Positions 1 to 7,137 of a DNA stretch of 15,009 bases are shown here, in pieces; positions within the stretch are counted from its first letter, which is position 1, and every line of letters begins with the position of its first letter. Where the stretch lies: positions 1-15,009 of the forward strand of contig JAPOYW010000016.1 in the NCBI GenBank assembly GCA_026706425.1, in the 5' to 3' direction. The translations under genes were made by a program, and so were the position numbers. The notes under the pieces were generated by a model, which was not told the origin of the DNA, did no database searches, and was given only the letters and a program-made list of their open reading frames with translations. Source of the DNA: Gammaproteobacteria bacterium. Lineage in GTDB: Bacteria > Pseudomonadota > Gammaproteobacteria > Pseudomonadales > Azotimanducaceae.

Positions 1-863
1 CCAGCTACGAACACAAGGCCGTACTCGACACCGCCAAGTACCTCGAAAGCGAAGGGGTGCAGGTAACCTACGTGGACCCCGGTTCGGACGGCATCGTTGA
101 TCCGGCGGACGTAGTGGCGGCAATCCGGGGCAGCACCTTCCTGGTCTCGGTGATGCACGCCAACAACGAGGTGGGCACGGTCAACGACATCGCCGCGATC
201 GGCCGCCTCTGCCGTGAACGGGGAGTGCCGTTCCACACCGATGCCGCGCAGAGCGCAGGCAAGCTGTCACTCGACGTCGAACGCGACTGCCTGGACTTGG
301 TGAGTATCTCGGCCCACAAGATCTACGGCCCCAAAGGCATCGGTGTACTGTACGTCCGTCGCGAGCCGCCCGTGGCCATCGCCGAGCAGATACACGGCGG
401 AGGCCATGAACGCGGCATGCGATCAGGTACCCTGGCGACCCATCAGATCGTCGGCATGGGCGAGGCGTGCAGACTGGCGGCGCTTGGGGCCGACGCGGAG
501 AACCAACGGGTCGTCGAGTTGCGCAGCCGCTTGTGGTCTCACATCCGGCAGATACCGGGCACCTGCTTGAACGGTTCGCTCGAACAGCGCCTGCCGGGTA
601 CGCTCAGCGTCGCGTTCGACGGCGTGGACGGGGAGACCCTGTTGATGGCCCTGGACGATGTTGCCGTGTCGTCGGGCTCGGCCTGCACCTCCGCCACCGT
701 GGAACCGTCCTACGTCCTGCGCGCGATGGGCATTGCCGACGACTTGGCGGCCACCTCCCTGCGTCTTACGGTCGGTCGCTTCACGACCCCGTCGGACGTG
801 GACTTCGCCGGAACGCGCCTCGCCGAAGTGGTGGGGGCACTGCAGCACGGCAGATCACCGTAG
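1..863 (+). CDS. iscS: Cysteine desulfurase IscS, 5'-truncated by window edge
   Basis: PLP enzyme that takes sulfur from L-cysteine as an enzyme persulfide for Fe-S cluster assembly and tRNA thiolation. The open frame runs from base 3 (SYEHKAVLD...) to the TAG at 861-863, about 286 codons; about the first 100 residues lie outside the window. The GTG at 57 is internal, because recognisable IscS sequence precedes it. Visible features: EHKAVLD with the PLP-stacking His at codon 4, AHKIYGPKGIG with the PLP lysine at codon 106, HGGGHERGMRSGT, and SSGSACTSA with the catalytic Cys at codon 228. His-Lys (102) and Lys-Cys (122) spacings equal those of E. coli IscS as I remember it, so the alignment is gap-free. 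The protein stops 58 residues after the Cys, about 18 fewer than E. coli, so the C-terminal tail that helps bind IscU is missing. No iscU follows; the next gene is ndk. Confidence 0.95.
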   Translation, partial: SYEHKAVLDTAKYLESEGVQVTYVDPGSDGIVDPADVVAAIRGSTFLVSVMHANNEVGTVNDIAAIGRLCRERGVPFHTDAAQSAGKLSLDVERDCLDLVSISAHKIYGPKGIGVLYVRREPPVAIAEQIHGGGHERGMRSGTLATHQIVGMGEACRLAALGADAENQRVVELRSRLWSHIRQIPGTCLNGSLEQRLPGTLSVAFDGVDGETLLMALDDVAVSSGSACTSATVEPSYVLRAMGIADDLAATSLRLTVGRFTTPSDVDFAGTRLAEVVGALQHGRSP

Positions 864-881
864 CCGACCGGCGAAGCGGCG

Positions 882-887
882 TATAAT
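882..887 (+). promoter_or_regulatory. Probable -10 box of an ndk promoter
   Basis: A perfect TATAAT lies in the 94-nt gap between iscS and ndk, in otherwise GC-rich sequence. No good -35 hexamer is seen at 16-18 nt upstream (region 858-865, overlapping the iscS stop), so the site would be weak or activator-dependent. Transcription would start near 894, leaving a leader of about 64 nt. The palindrome GGGGCCCC follows at 888-895. Confidence 0.5.
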
Positions 888-900
888 GGGGCCCCGGGCA

Positions 901-915
901 ACGAGCATCGCTCGT
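901..915 (+). other. Short hairpin in the ndk leader
   Basis: ACGAGC-ATC-GCTCGT is a perfect 6-bp stem with a 3-nt loop. It lies 31 nt upstream of the ndk Shine-Dalgarno sequence (GGAGA at 946-950). It has no T-tract, so it is not a typical terminator; it could stabilise the leader RNA. Its function is not known. Confidence 0.35.
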
Positions 916-957
916 GAGCCGTAGCCAACGCGCTCAACCTGCACCGGAGACGAGGCA

Positions 958-1485
958 ATGGAACAATCTGCCAGTGGTGGCGGTGGTGGGGTTGGCACCT
1001 CGCCCCCAGCGACCGACGTTGCCGCCGAGACGCGCGGCCACCGTGTGGAGAGGACGCTCTCCATCGTCAAACCCGACGCCGTGGCGAAGAACCTGATCGG
1101 CGAGATCTACTCGCGTTTCGAAAAGGGCGGCTTGGCGATCGTTGCGGCGAAAATGGTTCGACTGACGCCGGACGTCGCCGGCGGCTTCTACGCCGAGCAT
1201 CGCGGCAAGCCGTTCTACGGGCCATTGGTGGACTACATGTGCTCCGGCCCCATCGTGGTGCAGGTTCTCGAAGGCCGGAACGCCGTCGCGGTCAACCGCC
1301 GGTTGATGGGTGCAACCGATCCCGAGCAAGCGGCACCGGGGACCATCCGGGCCGATTTCGCCCAGTCCATCGACGCGAACGCCGTGCATGGATCCGACTC
1401 GCAGGCATCCGCTGAGCGCGAGATCGACTACTTCTTCTCCCCTGCGGAAATCTGTGCTCGATCCGCGCCTTCGGAAAGCGCCTAG
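958..1485 (+). CDS. ndk: Nucleoside diphosphate kinase with N-terminal extension
   Basis: Transfers the gamma-phosphate from ATP to NDPs through a phosphohistidine, balancing cytoplasmic (d)NTP pools. The core is clear: ERTLSIVKPDAVAKN near residue 31, RGKPFYGPLVDYMCSGP, then NAVHGSDS with catalytic His144 and REIDYFF. The protein is 175 aa against about 143 for the family. The excess is mainly a 29-residue Gly/Ser/Pro-rich N-terminal stretch (SASGGGGGVGTS...) plus a few residues at the C-terminus. ATG 958 was chosen because GGAGA/GAGG sit 5-12 nt upstream. The alternative GTG at 1045 would give a standard-length protein starting at VERTLSIVKPD but has a poor ribosome binding site. It is probably transcribed from the TATAAT at 882. 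Confidence 0.95.
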   Translation: MEQSASGGGGGVGTSPPATDVAAETRGHRVERTLSIVKPDAVAKNLIGEIYSRFEKGGLAIVAAKMVRLTPDVAGGFYAEHRGKPFYGPLVDYMCSGPIVVQVLEGRNAVAVNRRLMGATDPEQAAPGTIRADFAQSIDANAVHGSDSQASAEREIDYFFSPAEICARSAPSESA

Positions 1486-1490
1486 CGCGT

Positions 1491-1506
1491 CTCGCGAGTA
1501 CGCGAG
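1491..1506 (+). other. Stem-loop after ndk
   Basis: CTCGCG-AGTA-CGCGAG is a perfect 6-bp stem with a 4-nt loop, starting 5 nt after the ndk stop. No T-run follows, so it is at best an RNA-stabilising or Rho-assisted element rather than an intrinsic terminator. Confidence 0.3.
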
Positions 1507-1598
1507 CCGTCCAAGAGCGATCCCAACCGCCTTGCAAGATGCAACCTGTGTGTGAACATCAGGGCTGCTCGAGGAGTCTAGCCGGCACGCCCGTAGAC

Positions 1599-2765
1599 AT
1601 GGCCGAGGCAAAGACCAATCTGCTCGGCATGCCGCGGGCTGCGCTTCGGTCGTTTTTCGCGGGGATTGGCGAAAAGCCCTACCGGGCGGAGCAGGTGATG
1701 CGATGGATCTACCGTGCCAAGGTCACCGACATCGATGCAATGACGGACATCTCGAGGTCGCTGCGCAGCCATCTCGGTGAGATCGCCGATGTCCGTGTGC
1801 CGGAATTCAGCGCCGGTACGCAATCCTCCGACGGGGTCGTGAAGTGGTTGGCGCACACCGAACATGGACAGGCGGTGGAGACGGTGCTGATACCGGACGC
1901 CAGCGTGGGATGGGAGGAAGGCAACCTGGACGGCACGACGAAGCGGCGCAACACGCTGTGCATCTCGTCGCAGGTGGGTTGCTCCTTGGATTGCAGTTTC
2001 TGCGCCACGGGCAAGCAGGGGTTCAACGGGAATCTGACCCGCGCCGAAATCGTCGGCCAGGTGTGGCAGGCCGGCCGCGAACTCGCCGTCCGGGGCGATG
2101 ACCGGGGCATCACCAACGTCGTGTTCATGGGCATGGGCGAGCCGTTGCTCAACTTCGAACCGGTACTCGATGCCACCGACATCCTGATGGACGACCTCGC
2201 CTTCGGCATTTCCAAGCGGCGGGTGACCATCAGCACGGCGGGTGTGGTGCCCCGGATCCGCGATCTGGCATCGCACACCGATGTCTCCCTTGCGGTGTCT
2301 CTCCACGCGCCTCGGGACGAACTTCGCGACATCCTCGTGCCGCTCAACCGGAGGTACCCGATCGCGGAACTGCTCGACGCCTGTCGGCACTACCTGCGCC
2401 GATTGGGCGACCGCCGGAGCATCACGATGGAGTACACGCTGATCGACGGCGTGAACGACAGCGTGGCCGACGCGCAGGATTTGGCGCAATTGCTCACCGG
2501 GCTGCGTGCGAAGGTGAACCTGATCCCCTTCAACCCGTTCCCGGAGGATCGAAACGGCTACCGCCGACCGGATCCCAAGAGGATCGCCAGTTTCCAGAGC
2601 GGCCTGTTGAACGCCGGCATCGCCACCATGCTGCGGACCACGCGAGGGGACGAGATCGGAGCGGCATGTGGTCAACTGACGGGAACCGTCCACGACCGCA
2701 CGCGACGAAGGATGCGCTATTTGGCGCGGGACGCCGTGTCGATGCAGACGCGAATGGTGCCATGA
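1599..2765 (+). CDS. rlmN: Dual-specificity rRNA/tRNA adenine-C2 methyltransferase RlmN
   Basis: Radical-SAM enzyme that methylates C2 of A2503 in 23S rRNA and A37 of some tRNAs. The radical-SAM cluster motif CSLDCSFC has Cys128, Cys132 and Cys135. The other two functional cysteines are also present: Cys121 in RNTLCISS and Cys357 in GAACGQL, the methyl-carrier position. Further family marks are GITNVVFMGMGEPLLNFEP, SKRRVTISTAGVVP, SLHAPRDELRD and NLIPFNPFPE. With ATG 1599 the length is 388 aa (E. coli 384). ATG 1539 is also in frame and would add 20 residues. Those codons have low GC at third positions and no homology, so I prefer 1599, although neither start has a strong Shine-Dalgarno. A segment of about 15 residues (ASVGWEEGNLDGTTK) is inserted between VLIPD and RNTLC compared with E. 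coli. The stop overlaps the rodZ start (ATGA). Confidence 0.95.
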   Translation: MAEAKTNLLGMPRAALRSFFAGIGEKPYRAEQVMRWIYRAKVTDIDAMTDISRSLRSHLGEIADVRVPEFSAGTQSSDGVVKWLAHTEHGQAVETVLIPDASVGWEEGNLDGTTKRRNTLCISSQVGCSLDCSFCATGKQGFNGNLTRAEIVGQVWQAGRELAVRGDDRGITNVVFMGMGEPLLNFEPVLDATDILMDDLAFGISKRRVTISTAGVVPRIRDLASHTDVSLAVSLHAPRDELRDILVPLNRRYPIAELLDACRHYLRRLGDRRSITMEYTLIDGVNDSVADAQDLAQLLTGLRAKVNLIPFNPFPEDRNGYRRPDPKRIASFQSGLLNAGIATMLRTTRGDEIGAACGQLTGTVHDRTRRRMRYLARDAVSMQTRMVP

Positions 2766-3754
2766 GCGTCACGGGCGACGCGCAGGACGCGCAGAGGCCG
2801 ACGGTAGAGAAGGTGGCCGACGATCTAGCCGCGGACGACGGTGGCCGGAGCGCGCATACCCGTCATTTCGGACCGGCGCTGCGCGAGGCCCGGGAGATAG
2901 CCGGACTGTCGGTTGTCGAGATCGCCAACGCGCTCAAGGTTACGGAACGCACCGTGGATGCTCTCGAGGCCGAGCGCTACGAGGATTTGCCGCCGAGACC
3001 CTATGTCCGCGGCTATGTTAGGCGCTACGCGCGGCTCGTCGGTCTGGACCCCGGATCGGTGACGGTCGGTTCCGACATCGTCGAGGCGGAGCCGGTCCCG
3101 CCCGCGGTCGTCCCGCGGTCGCCGCGGACGTTGTTCAGCGATTTGGCCCGGGAGAGCTGGGGTCTGATGTACGGGAGCATCGTGTTGGTCTTCGTCATCC
3201 TGATCGGCGCTGCCCTTTGGTGGGCTTGGCTTGGCGGAGACATCGAACGGCCCGTCTGGGAAGCCGCGCCGAATACCGTCGGGGCGGATCCGGCGCCTAC
3301 GGCAGTCGCCAGCCCCCCCGCGCCCGAGGTCGCCACGGAGGTGGTTTCCACCGTGCAAGGCGAACCCGACCCGGAACCGGAGTCGACTGCCGTGCCCGAA
3401 CCGTCCGAGCCCGTCGCGATCGATCCCGCCCTGCACGAAGTGGCCACGGTCGAGCCGGGAGTCGTCGATGCGGACACCGACGAGGCGGCGAGGGAGGGCG
3501 GCGGGCTGGCCGAACCCGATCTGATCACGTTCGTATTCGAGGGGGATTGCTGGGTGGAGGTGCGGGATCCGGGTGGCGACCTCCTGCACGGCGACCTTGG
3601 CAGGGACGGCGAGACGGCGACGGTACGCGGGGATGCGCCGTTCTCGGTACTCCTCGGCAATCCAGCCGTTGTCGACGTCACCTTCAACGGCGAGCGGGTG
3701 TCCGTGGATCCGGTCCGGCCCGGACAGGTCGCAAGATTCGAGGTGGGGGCCTAG
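2762..3754 (+). CDS. rodZ: RodZ-like cytoskeletal membrane protein
   Basis: Bitopic inner-membrane protein that links the MreB cytoskeleton to the elongation machinery and helps set rod shape. The 330-aa protein has a cytoplasmic Xre-type HTH at about residues 36-95 (LREAREIAGLSVVEIANALKV... YVRGYVRRYARLVGLD), one membrane helix at about 135-157, an acidic Pro/Glu/Ala-rich periplasmic linker at about 160-253, and a C-terminal beta-rich DUF4115-type domain at about 254-329 (FEGDCWVEVRDPGGD...). The start ATG overlaps the rlmN stop as ATGA, implying translational coupling. An upstream in-frame ATG at 2666 lies inside rlmN and adds no homologous sequence. In most relatives pilF precedes and ispG follows this gene; both are missing here, and hisS begins 2 nt after the rodZ stop. 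Confidence 0.9.
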   Translation: MSVTGDAQDAQRPTVEKVADDLAADDGGRSAHTRHFGPALREAREIAGLSVVEIANALKVTERTVDALEAERYEDLPPRPYVRGYVRRYARLVGLDPGSVTVGSDIVEAEPVPPAVVPRSPRTLFSDLARESWGLMYGSIVLVFVILIGAALWWAWLGGDIERPVWEAAPNTVGADPAPTAVASPPAPEVATEVVSTVQGEPDPEPESTAVPEPSEPVAIDPALHEVATVEPGVVDADTDEAAREGGGLAEPDLITFVFEGDCWVEVRDPGGDLLHGDLGRDGETATVRGDAPFSVLLGNPAVVDVTFNGERVSVDPVRPGQVARFEVGA

Positions 3755-3756
3755 CG

Positions 3757-5034
3757 GTGGTTGCCAGGTACCAGCGCGTGCGTGGGATGCGCGACGTTCT
3801 GCCAGGGGAGTCGGAGCGCTGGCGGGAGGTCGAAGGCGCCGTCATCGACGTGCTGGGCCGCTACGGCTTCCGGGAGTTGCGACTTCCGCTCGTGGAAGCG
3901 ACGGACCTGTTTACGCGGGGCGTGGGCGAAGCCACCGACCTGGTCGAAAAGGAGATGTACACGTTCGATGACCGGAAGGGCAAGTCGCTGTCCCTGCGTC
4001 CAGAGGGGACGGCGGGTTGTGTCCGAGCCTGCATAGAGAACGGTCTTCTGCACAACCAGACTCCGAGGCTGTGGTACCACGGTCCGATGTTCCGCTACGA
4101 ACGTCCGCAGAAGGGCCGGACGCGGCAACACACGCAGATCGGCGGCGAGGTCTTCGGCGTTTCGTCGCCCGAGATCGACGCTGAAATAATGACCATGCTG
4201 TGTCGCGTTTTCCGGGAACTCGGCGTGTCCTCCGCGGTGACGCTCGAACTCAACAGTCTCGGTTCGGGTAGCTCGCGCGACCGCTACCGGGAAGCGCTGG
4301 TGGACTACCTGTCCCCGCACCGGGACGAACTGGACGTCGACAGCCGCCGTCGCCTCGGCACCAACCCGTTGCGGATACTCGACAGCAAGGTTCCGACGAC
4401 GCGAGCCATCGTCCGGGATGCGCCGGCGCCGGTCGACTACCTGGGAGCCGAGTCGCAGCGGCACTTCGACGGCTTGCGCCGGTTGCTCGACCAGGCCGGC
4501 GTTGGCTACCGCGTCAACCCGCATCTGGTGCGGGGACTCGACTACTACACCGATACCGTCTTCGAATGGGTGACCGAAGCCCTCGGCGCCCAGGGCGCCG
4601 TCTGTTCCGGAGGTCGCTACGACGGACTGGTCGAGCGTCTTGGACACCGGCCGGTGCCGGGTGCGGGCTTCGGCATGGGCCTCGAACGGGTCGTGCTATT
4701 GCACGAGGCATGCAACGAGCGAGACTACAGCCGGGCGGATGTCTACATGGTCGCCGATCCGGAGCACGCCGCCCGGGCTGCCAGGGTGGCGGAACGACTG
4801 CGCGACGGGACACCGCTGCGGGTCTTGCAGCACGCCGGCGTCGGCGGCCTCGCAAGCCAGCTCCGCCAAGCGGATCGCAGCGGGGCGCGGTGGGCGGTGA
4901 TTGTCGGCGACGACGAAGTGGCCCAAAATCGCGTCTCGCTGAAGTGGCTGCGCGAAGGCCCGCAGATGGGCCGGGGCGAGCAAACGATGCTCACCGCGGC
5001 CGAGTTGATTTCCACATTGCAAGGCACCGGGTGA
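3757..5034 (+). CDS. hisS: Histidine--tRNA ligase
   Basis: Class II aminoacyl-tRNA synthetase charging tRNA-His. The 425-aa length matches E. coli (424). It starts at GTG 3757, reading VVARYQRVRGMRDVLPGE, with a strong purine-rich AGGTGGGGG just upstream inside the end of rodZ. Motif 2 is FRYERPQKGRTRQHTQ at residues 112-127. The histidine-specific HisA loop is VRGLDYYTDTVFEW, with Arg259 at the same number as the catalytic Arg of E. coli. HisB follows as SGGRYDGLVERLGHRP near 284, and motif 3 is GFGMGLERVV. The C-terminal anticodon-binding domain runs from about 325 to the end. In motif 2 the usual RQFHQ reads RQHTQ, a mild oddity in an otherwise complete enzyme. The longer open frame upstream overlaps rodZ and is not coding. 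Confidence 0.97.
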   Translation: MVARYQRVRGMRDVLPGESERWREVEGAVIDVLGRYGFRELRLPLVEATDLFTRGVGEATDLVEKEMYTFDDRKGKSLSLRPEGTAGCVRACIENGLLHNQTPRLWYHGPMFRYERPQKGRTRQHTQIGGEVFGVSSPEIDAEIMTMLCRVFRELGVSSAVTLELNSLGSGSSRDRYREALVDYLSPHRDELDVDSRRRLGTNPLRILDSKVPTTRAIVRDAPAPVDYLGAESQRHFDGLRRLLDQAGVGYRVNPHLVRGLDYYTDTVFEWVTEALGAQGAVCSGGRYDGLVERLGHRPVPGAGFGMGLERVVLLHEACNERDYSRADVYMVADPEHAARAARVAERLRDGTPLRVLQHAGVGGLASQLRQADRSGARWAVIVGDDEVAQNRVSLKWLREGPQMGRGEQTMLTAAELISTLQGTG

Positions 5035-5678
5035 TGTCCGACTACCTGACCGACGAAGAACAGGCCGAACGGCTCAAACGCTGGTGGGAGCAGAACGGAA
5101 CCTCGCTCGTCATCGGCGTCGTGCTGGCGGTGGCCGCCGTACTTGGTTGGCGGTGGTACCAGGGTTACGCAAAGGATCAGGCGGACGCGGCGTCGGATGT
5201 CTATGCGTCCTATGTCGCCGCGCGCAACGAGGCGGAGTCGACCGCCGATCAGTTGGCGATGATCGACACCGAGTTCGAAGGGTCGGGCTACCATGTATTG
5301 ACGTTGCTCTACCGCGCCGATGACGAGATCGAGGTGGAGGACTGGGAAGAAGCGTTGGCGTTGCTGGAGCGCGCGGTGCAACTCGCGGACAACGACACCT
5401 TGAAGGACATCGCGCGGTACCGGGCCGCCAAGGTGCTCTATCAGCTCGACCGCCTCGACGACTGCGAGGCGGAACTCGCCGCAATCCGCAGTTCAGGCCT
5501 CGAGGCGCACGTCGCGGGACTCTCCGGCGACGTGTTCGTGGCACGGGGCGACCTGGAACGGGCGCGGATTGCCTACCGGTCGGGGATCGACGCGGCGCGT
5601 CGGGACCCGAACAACCCGATTCCCGGTGTCGAACTGATGGAACTCAAACTCGCCAGTCTTGTCGATGAATCCCAATGA
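5034..5678 (+). CDS. yfgM: YfgM-family (TPR-like) inner-membrane protein
   Basis: Member of the YfgM/DUF2133 family, whose E. coli member works with the SecYEG/PpiD periplasmic chaperone network. At 214 aa it is close to E. coli (206). It begins with the typical cytoplasmic segment MSDYLTDEEQAERLKRWW, followed by one membrane helix at about residues 22-41 and a periplasmic helical TPR-like domain (about 45-210; e.g. WEEALALLERAVQLADNDTL, VFVARGDLERARIAYRSGI). ATG 5034 overlaps the hisS TGA by one base (TGATG), with AAGG about 10 nt upstream. The family is identified from the N-terminal signature, architecture and the hisS-X-bamB position. Confidence 0.88.
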   Translation: MSDYLTDEEQAERLKRWWEQNGTSLVIGVVLAVAAVLGWRWYQGYAKDQADAASDVYASYVAARNEAESTADQLAMIDTEFEGSGYHVLTLLYRADDEIEVEDWEEALALLERAVQLADNDTLKDIARYRAAKVLYQLDRLDDCEAELAAIRSSGLEAHVAGLSGDVFVARGDLERARIAYRSGIDAARRDPNNPIPGVELMELKLASLVDESQ

Positions 5679-6994
5679 CCCCGTGGGCCACTCCTATGAG
5701 AACCATCCGACCTGAACCATCCCGAGACGCAACCTTCGGGCGTGTCGGGGCCGGGATCGTTCCCGCCTGGGCTGCGGCCGTCGTCGTTGGCTTGCTGCTT
5801 TCGATCGGTGGCTGCGAGGTCTTTTCGTTTCTTCCGTTCGTGGACGACCCGGCGGATGTCGGGGAGGAAGGCGAGCCCGAACCGCTTGCGTCGTTCGAGG
5901 CGGAGGCCGAGCTCCAGCGGCGTTGGCAGGTCGGCGTGGGTCGAGGGCCGGGACGCAAGTACCTGCGTATCCAGCCGACGATCCTGGCCGACCGGATCTA
6001 CGTGGCGGACGGCTACGGATTGGTCGTTGCGCTTGATCGGTTCAGCGGACGACGGATCTGGTCTACGTCCGTGGGTGTGCCGGACGGCCGTCCGTTCCTG
6101 AAGATCTGGGATCGGCGCGATCCGTCGTTCCTAACGGGCGGAGTCGGTGCCGGCGACGGCCGGATCCTCGTCGGTACGACCCGGGGCGAGGTCATCGCAT
6201 TGAACGCGGGCGATGGATCGGAGGCGTGGCGCACCCAGCTGACGAGCGAGATCCTCTCCCCGCCAGCGGCTGACGGTGGCGTGGTAATGGCACAAACGAA
6301 CGACGGTCGCCTCGTCGCCCTGGAAGGTGCCGACGGGGACACGCGCTGGTCCTACGACAACCAGGTGCCGCTGCTGACACTTCGCGGTACCGCGACGCCG
6401 GTTGTCGCCGGAGGCTACGTGTTCGCCGGATTCGGCGATGGTCGCGTAGCGGCGCCCAGCACCGAGACCGGCGCGCCGATTCGGCAGCACCGCCTCGCGC
6501 TGCCCCAGGGGCGCACGGAATTGGAGAGGCTGGTCGACGTGGACGGCTCGCCCCTGTTCGTGCCGGAGCGTGGCGCCCTGTTCGCCATCAGCTATCAAGG
6601 CCGACTCAAGGCATTGAGTCCCCCGGACGGACGGGTGCTTTGGGAAATCCCGGCATCCTCGCATCTTGACCTCGCCGAGGGCTACGGGCAGTTGTACTTC
6701 GTCTCGGACGAGGATGTCGTCACGGCAGTTCAGCAAGGTACCGCAGACGTCGTTTGGCGCCAGGAGGGCTTGAAGAACCGAAAGTTGACGAGTCCTTTGG
6801 CGTTTAGCAACTACGTTCTGGTGGGCGACGCGGAGGGATATCTGCATGTCCTGGCCCAGAGCGACGGCCGATTCGTCGCACGACGGCGCTTGAGCGGGGG
6901 CTTGCGTTGGCCGATGGTCGAGAGCGACGGCATCGTGTACGTGCTTGCCAACGACGGCAAGCTCTCGGCGTTGGAGATCAGGCTCGGGGGATGA
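5675..6994 (+). CDS. bamB: Outer membrane assembly lipoprotein BamB
   Basis: Lipoprotein subunit of the BAM complex, which folds beta-barrel proteins into the outer membrane. The 439-aa frame has a signal peptide with a hydrophobic core at about residues 25-46 and a lipobox-like SIGGC. Cys47 is the predicted lipidated residue, followed by Glu and not Asp, which fits outer-membrane sorting. The rest is a PQQ-type beta-propeller with repeated blades such as GLVVALDRFSGRRIWS, GEVIALNAGDGSEAWR, GRLVALEGADGDTRWS and GRLKALSPPDGRVLWE, ending GKLSALEIRLGG. The ATG overlaps the yfgM stop (ATGA). ATG 5696 (residue 8) is a possible alternative and would still leave a complete signal peptide. At 439 aa (393 mature) it is somewhat longer than E. 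coli BamB (392 including signal). Confidence 0.93.
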   Translation: MTPWATPMRTIRPEPSRDATFGRVGAGIVPAWAAAVVVGLLLSIGGCEVFSFLPFVDDPADVGEEGEPEPLASFEAEAELQRRWQVGVGRGPGRKYLRIQPTILADRIYVADGYGLVVALDRFSGRRIWSTSVGVPDGRPFLKIWDRRDPSFLTGGVGAGDGRILVGTTRGEVIALNAGDGSEAWRTQLTSEILSPPAADGGVVMAQTNDGRLVALEGADGDTRWSYDNQVPLLTLRGTATPVVAGGYVFAGFGDGRVAAPSTETGAPIRQHRLALPQGRTELERLVDVDGSPLFVPERGALFAISYQGRLKALSPPDGRVLWEIPASSHLDLAEGYGQLYFVSDEDVVTAVQQGTADVVWRQEGLKNRKLTSPLAFSNYVLVGDAEGYLHVLAQSDGRFVARRRLSGGLRWPMVESDGIVYVLANDGKLSALEIRLGG

Positions 6995-7020
6995 ACGCGA
7001 CCGCTTCGCCTCACGCCTGA
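6991..7020 (+). other. Nine-codon ORF in the bamB-der gap
   Basis: ATG 6991 overlaps the bamB stop as ATGA, is preceded by GGGGG, and reads MNATASPHA before TGA at 7018-7020. It ends exactly where the inverted repeat of the gap begins. It may be a chance mini-ORF or a short leader peptide; the sequence alone does not decide. Confidence 0.15.
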
Positions 7021-7040
7021 GAATTCGGTGCGCGAATTCT
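7020..7040. repeat. Perfect AT-rich inverted repeat upstream of der
   Basis: AGAATTC-GGTGCGC-GAATTCT forms a 7-bp perfect dyad with a 7-nt spacer, in the 143-nt gap between bamB and the preferred der start. It is followed by only three T's, so intrinsic termination is unlikely to be strong. The dyad could be a protein-binding site or an RNA hairpin separating the bamB and der transcripts. Confidence 0.5.
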
Positions 7041-7137
7041 TTGGGCGGGAAGCATCGCTGACGCTATCGGGCAACGCAACGGCGTTTGGACCATGGCGCA
7101 CGACCCATCGATAAGGCATGAACTTCCGGGTGTCGGC

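Noticed and set aside
1539..1598. Longer rlmN start at ATG 1539
   Set aside because: No Shine-Dalgarno, low third-position GC and no similarity to known RlmN N-termini; kept only as an alternative.
3217..3756. N-terminal extension of hisS to an ATG inside rodZ
   Set aside because: The extra 180 codons overlap the rodZ membrane and C-terminal domains and give Arg/Gly-rich sequence; HisRS starts at GTG 3757 with a good ribosome binding site and standard length.
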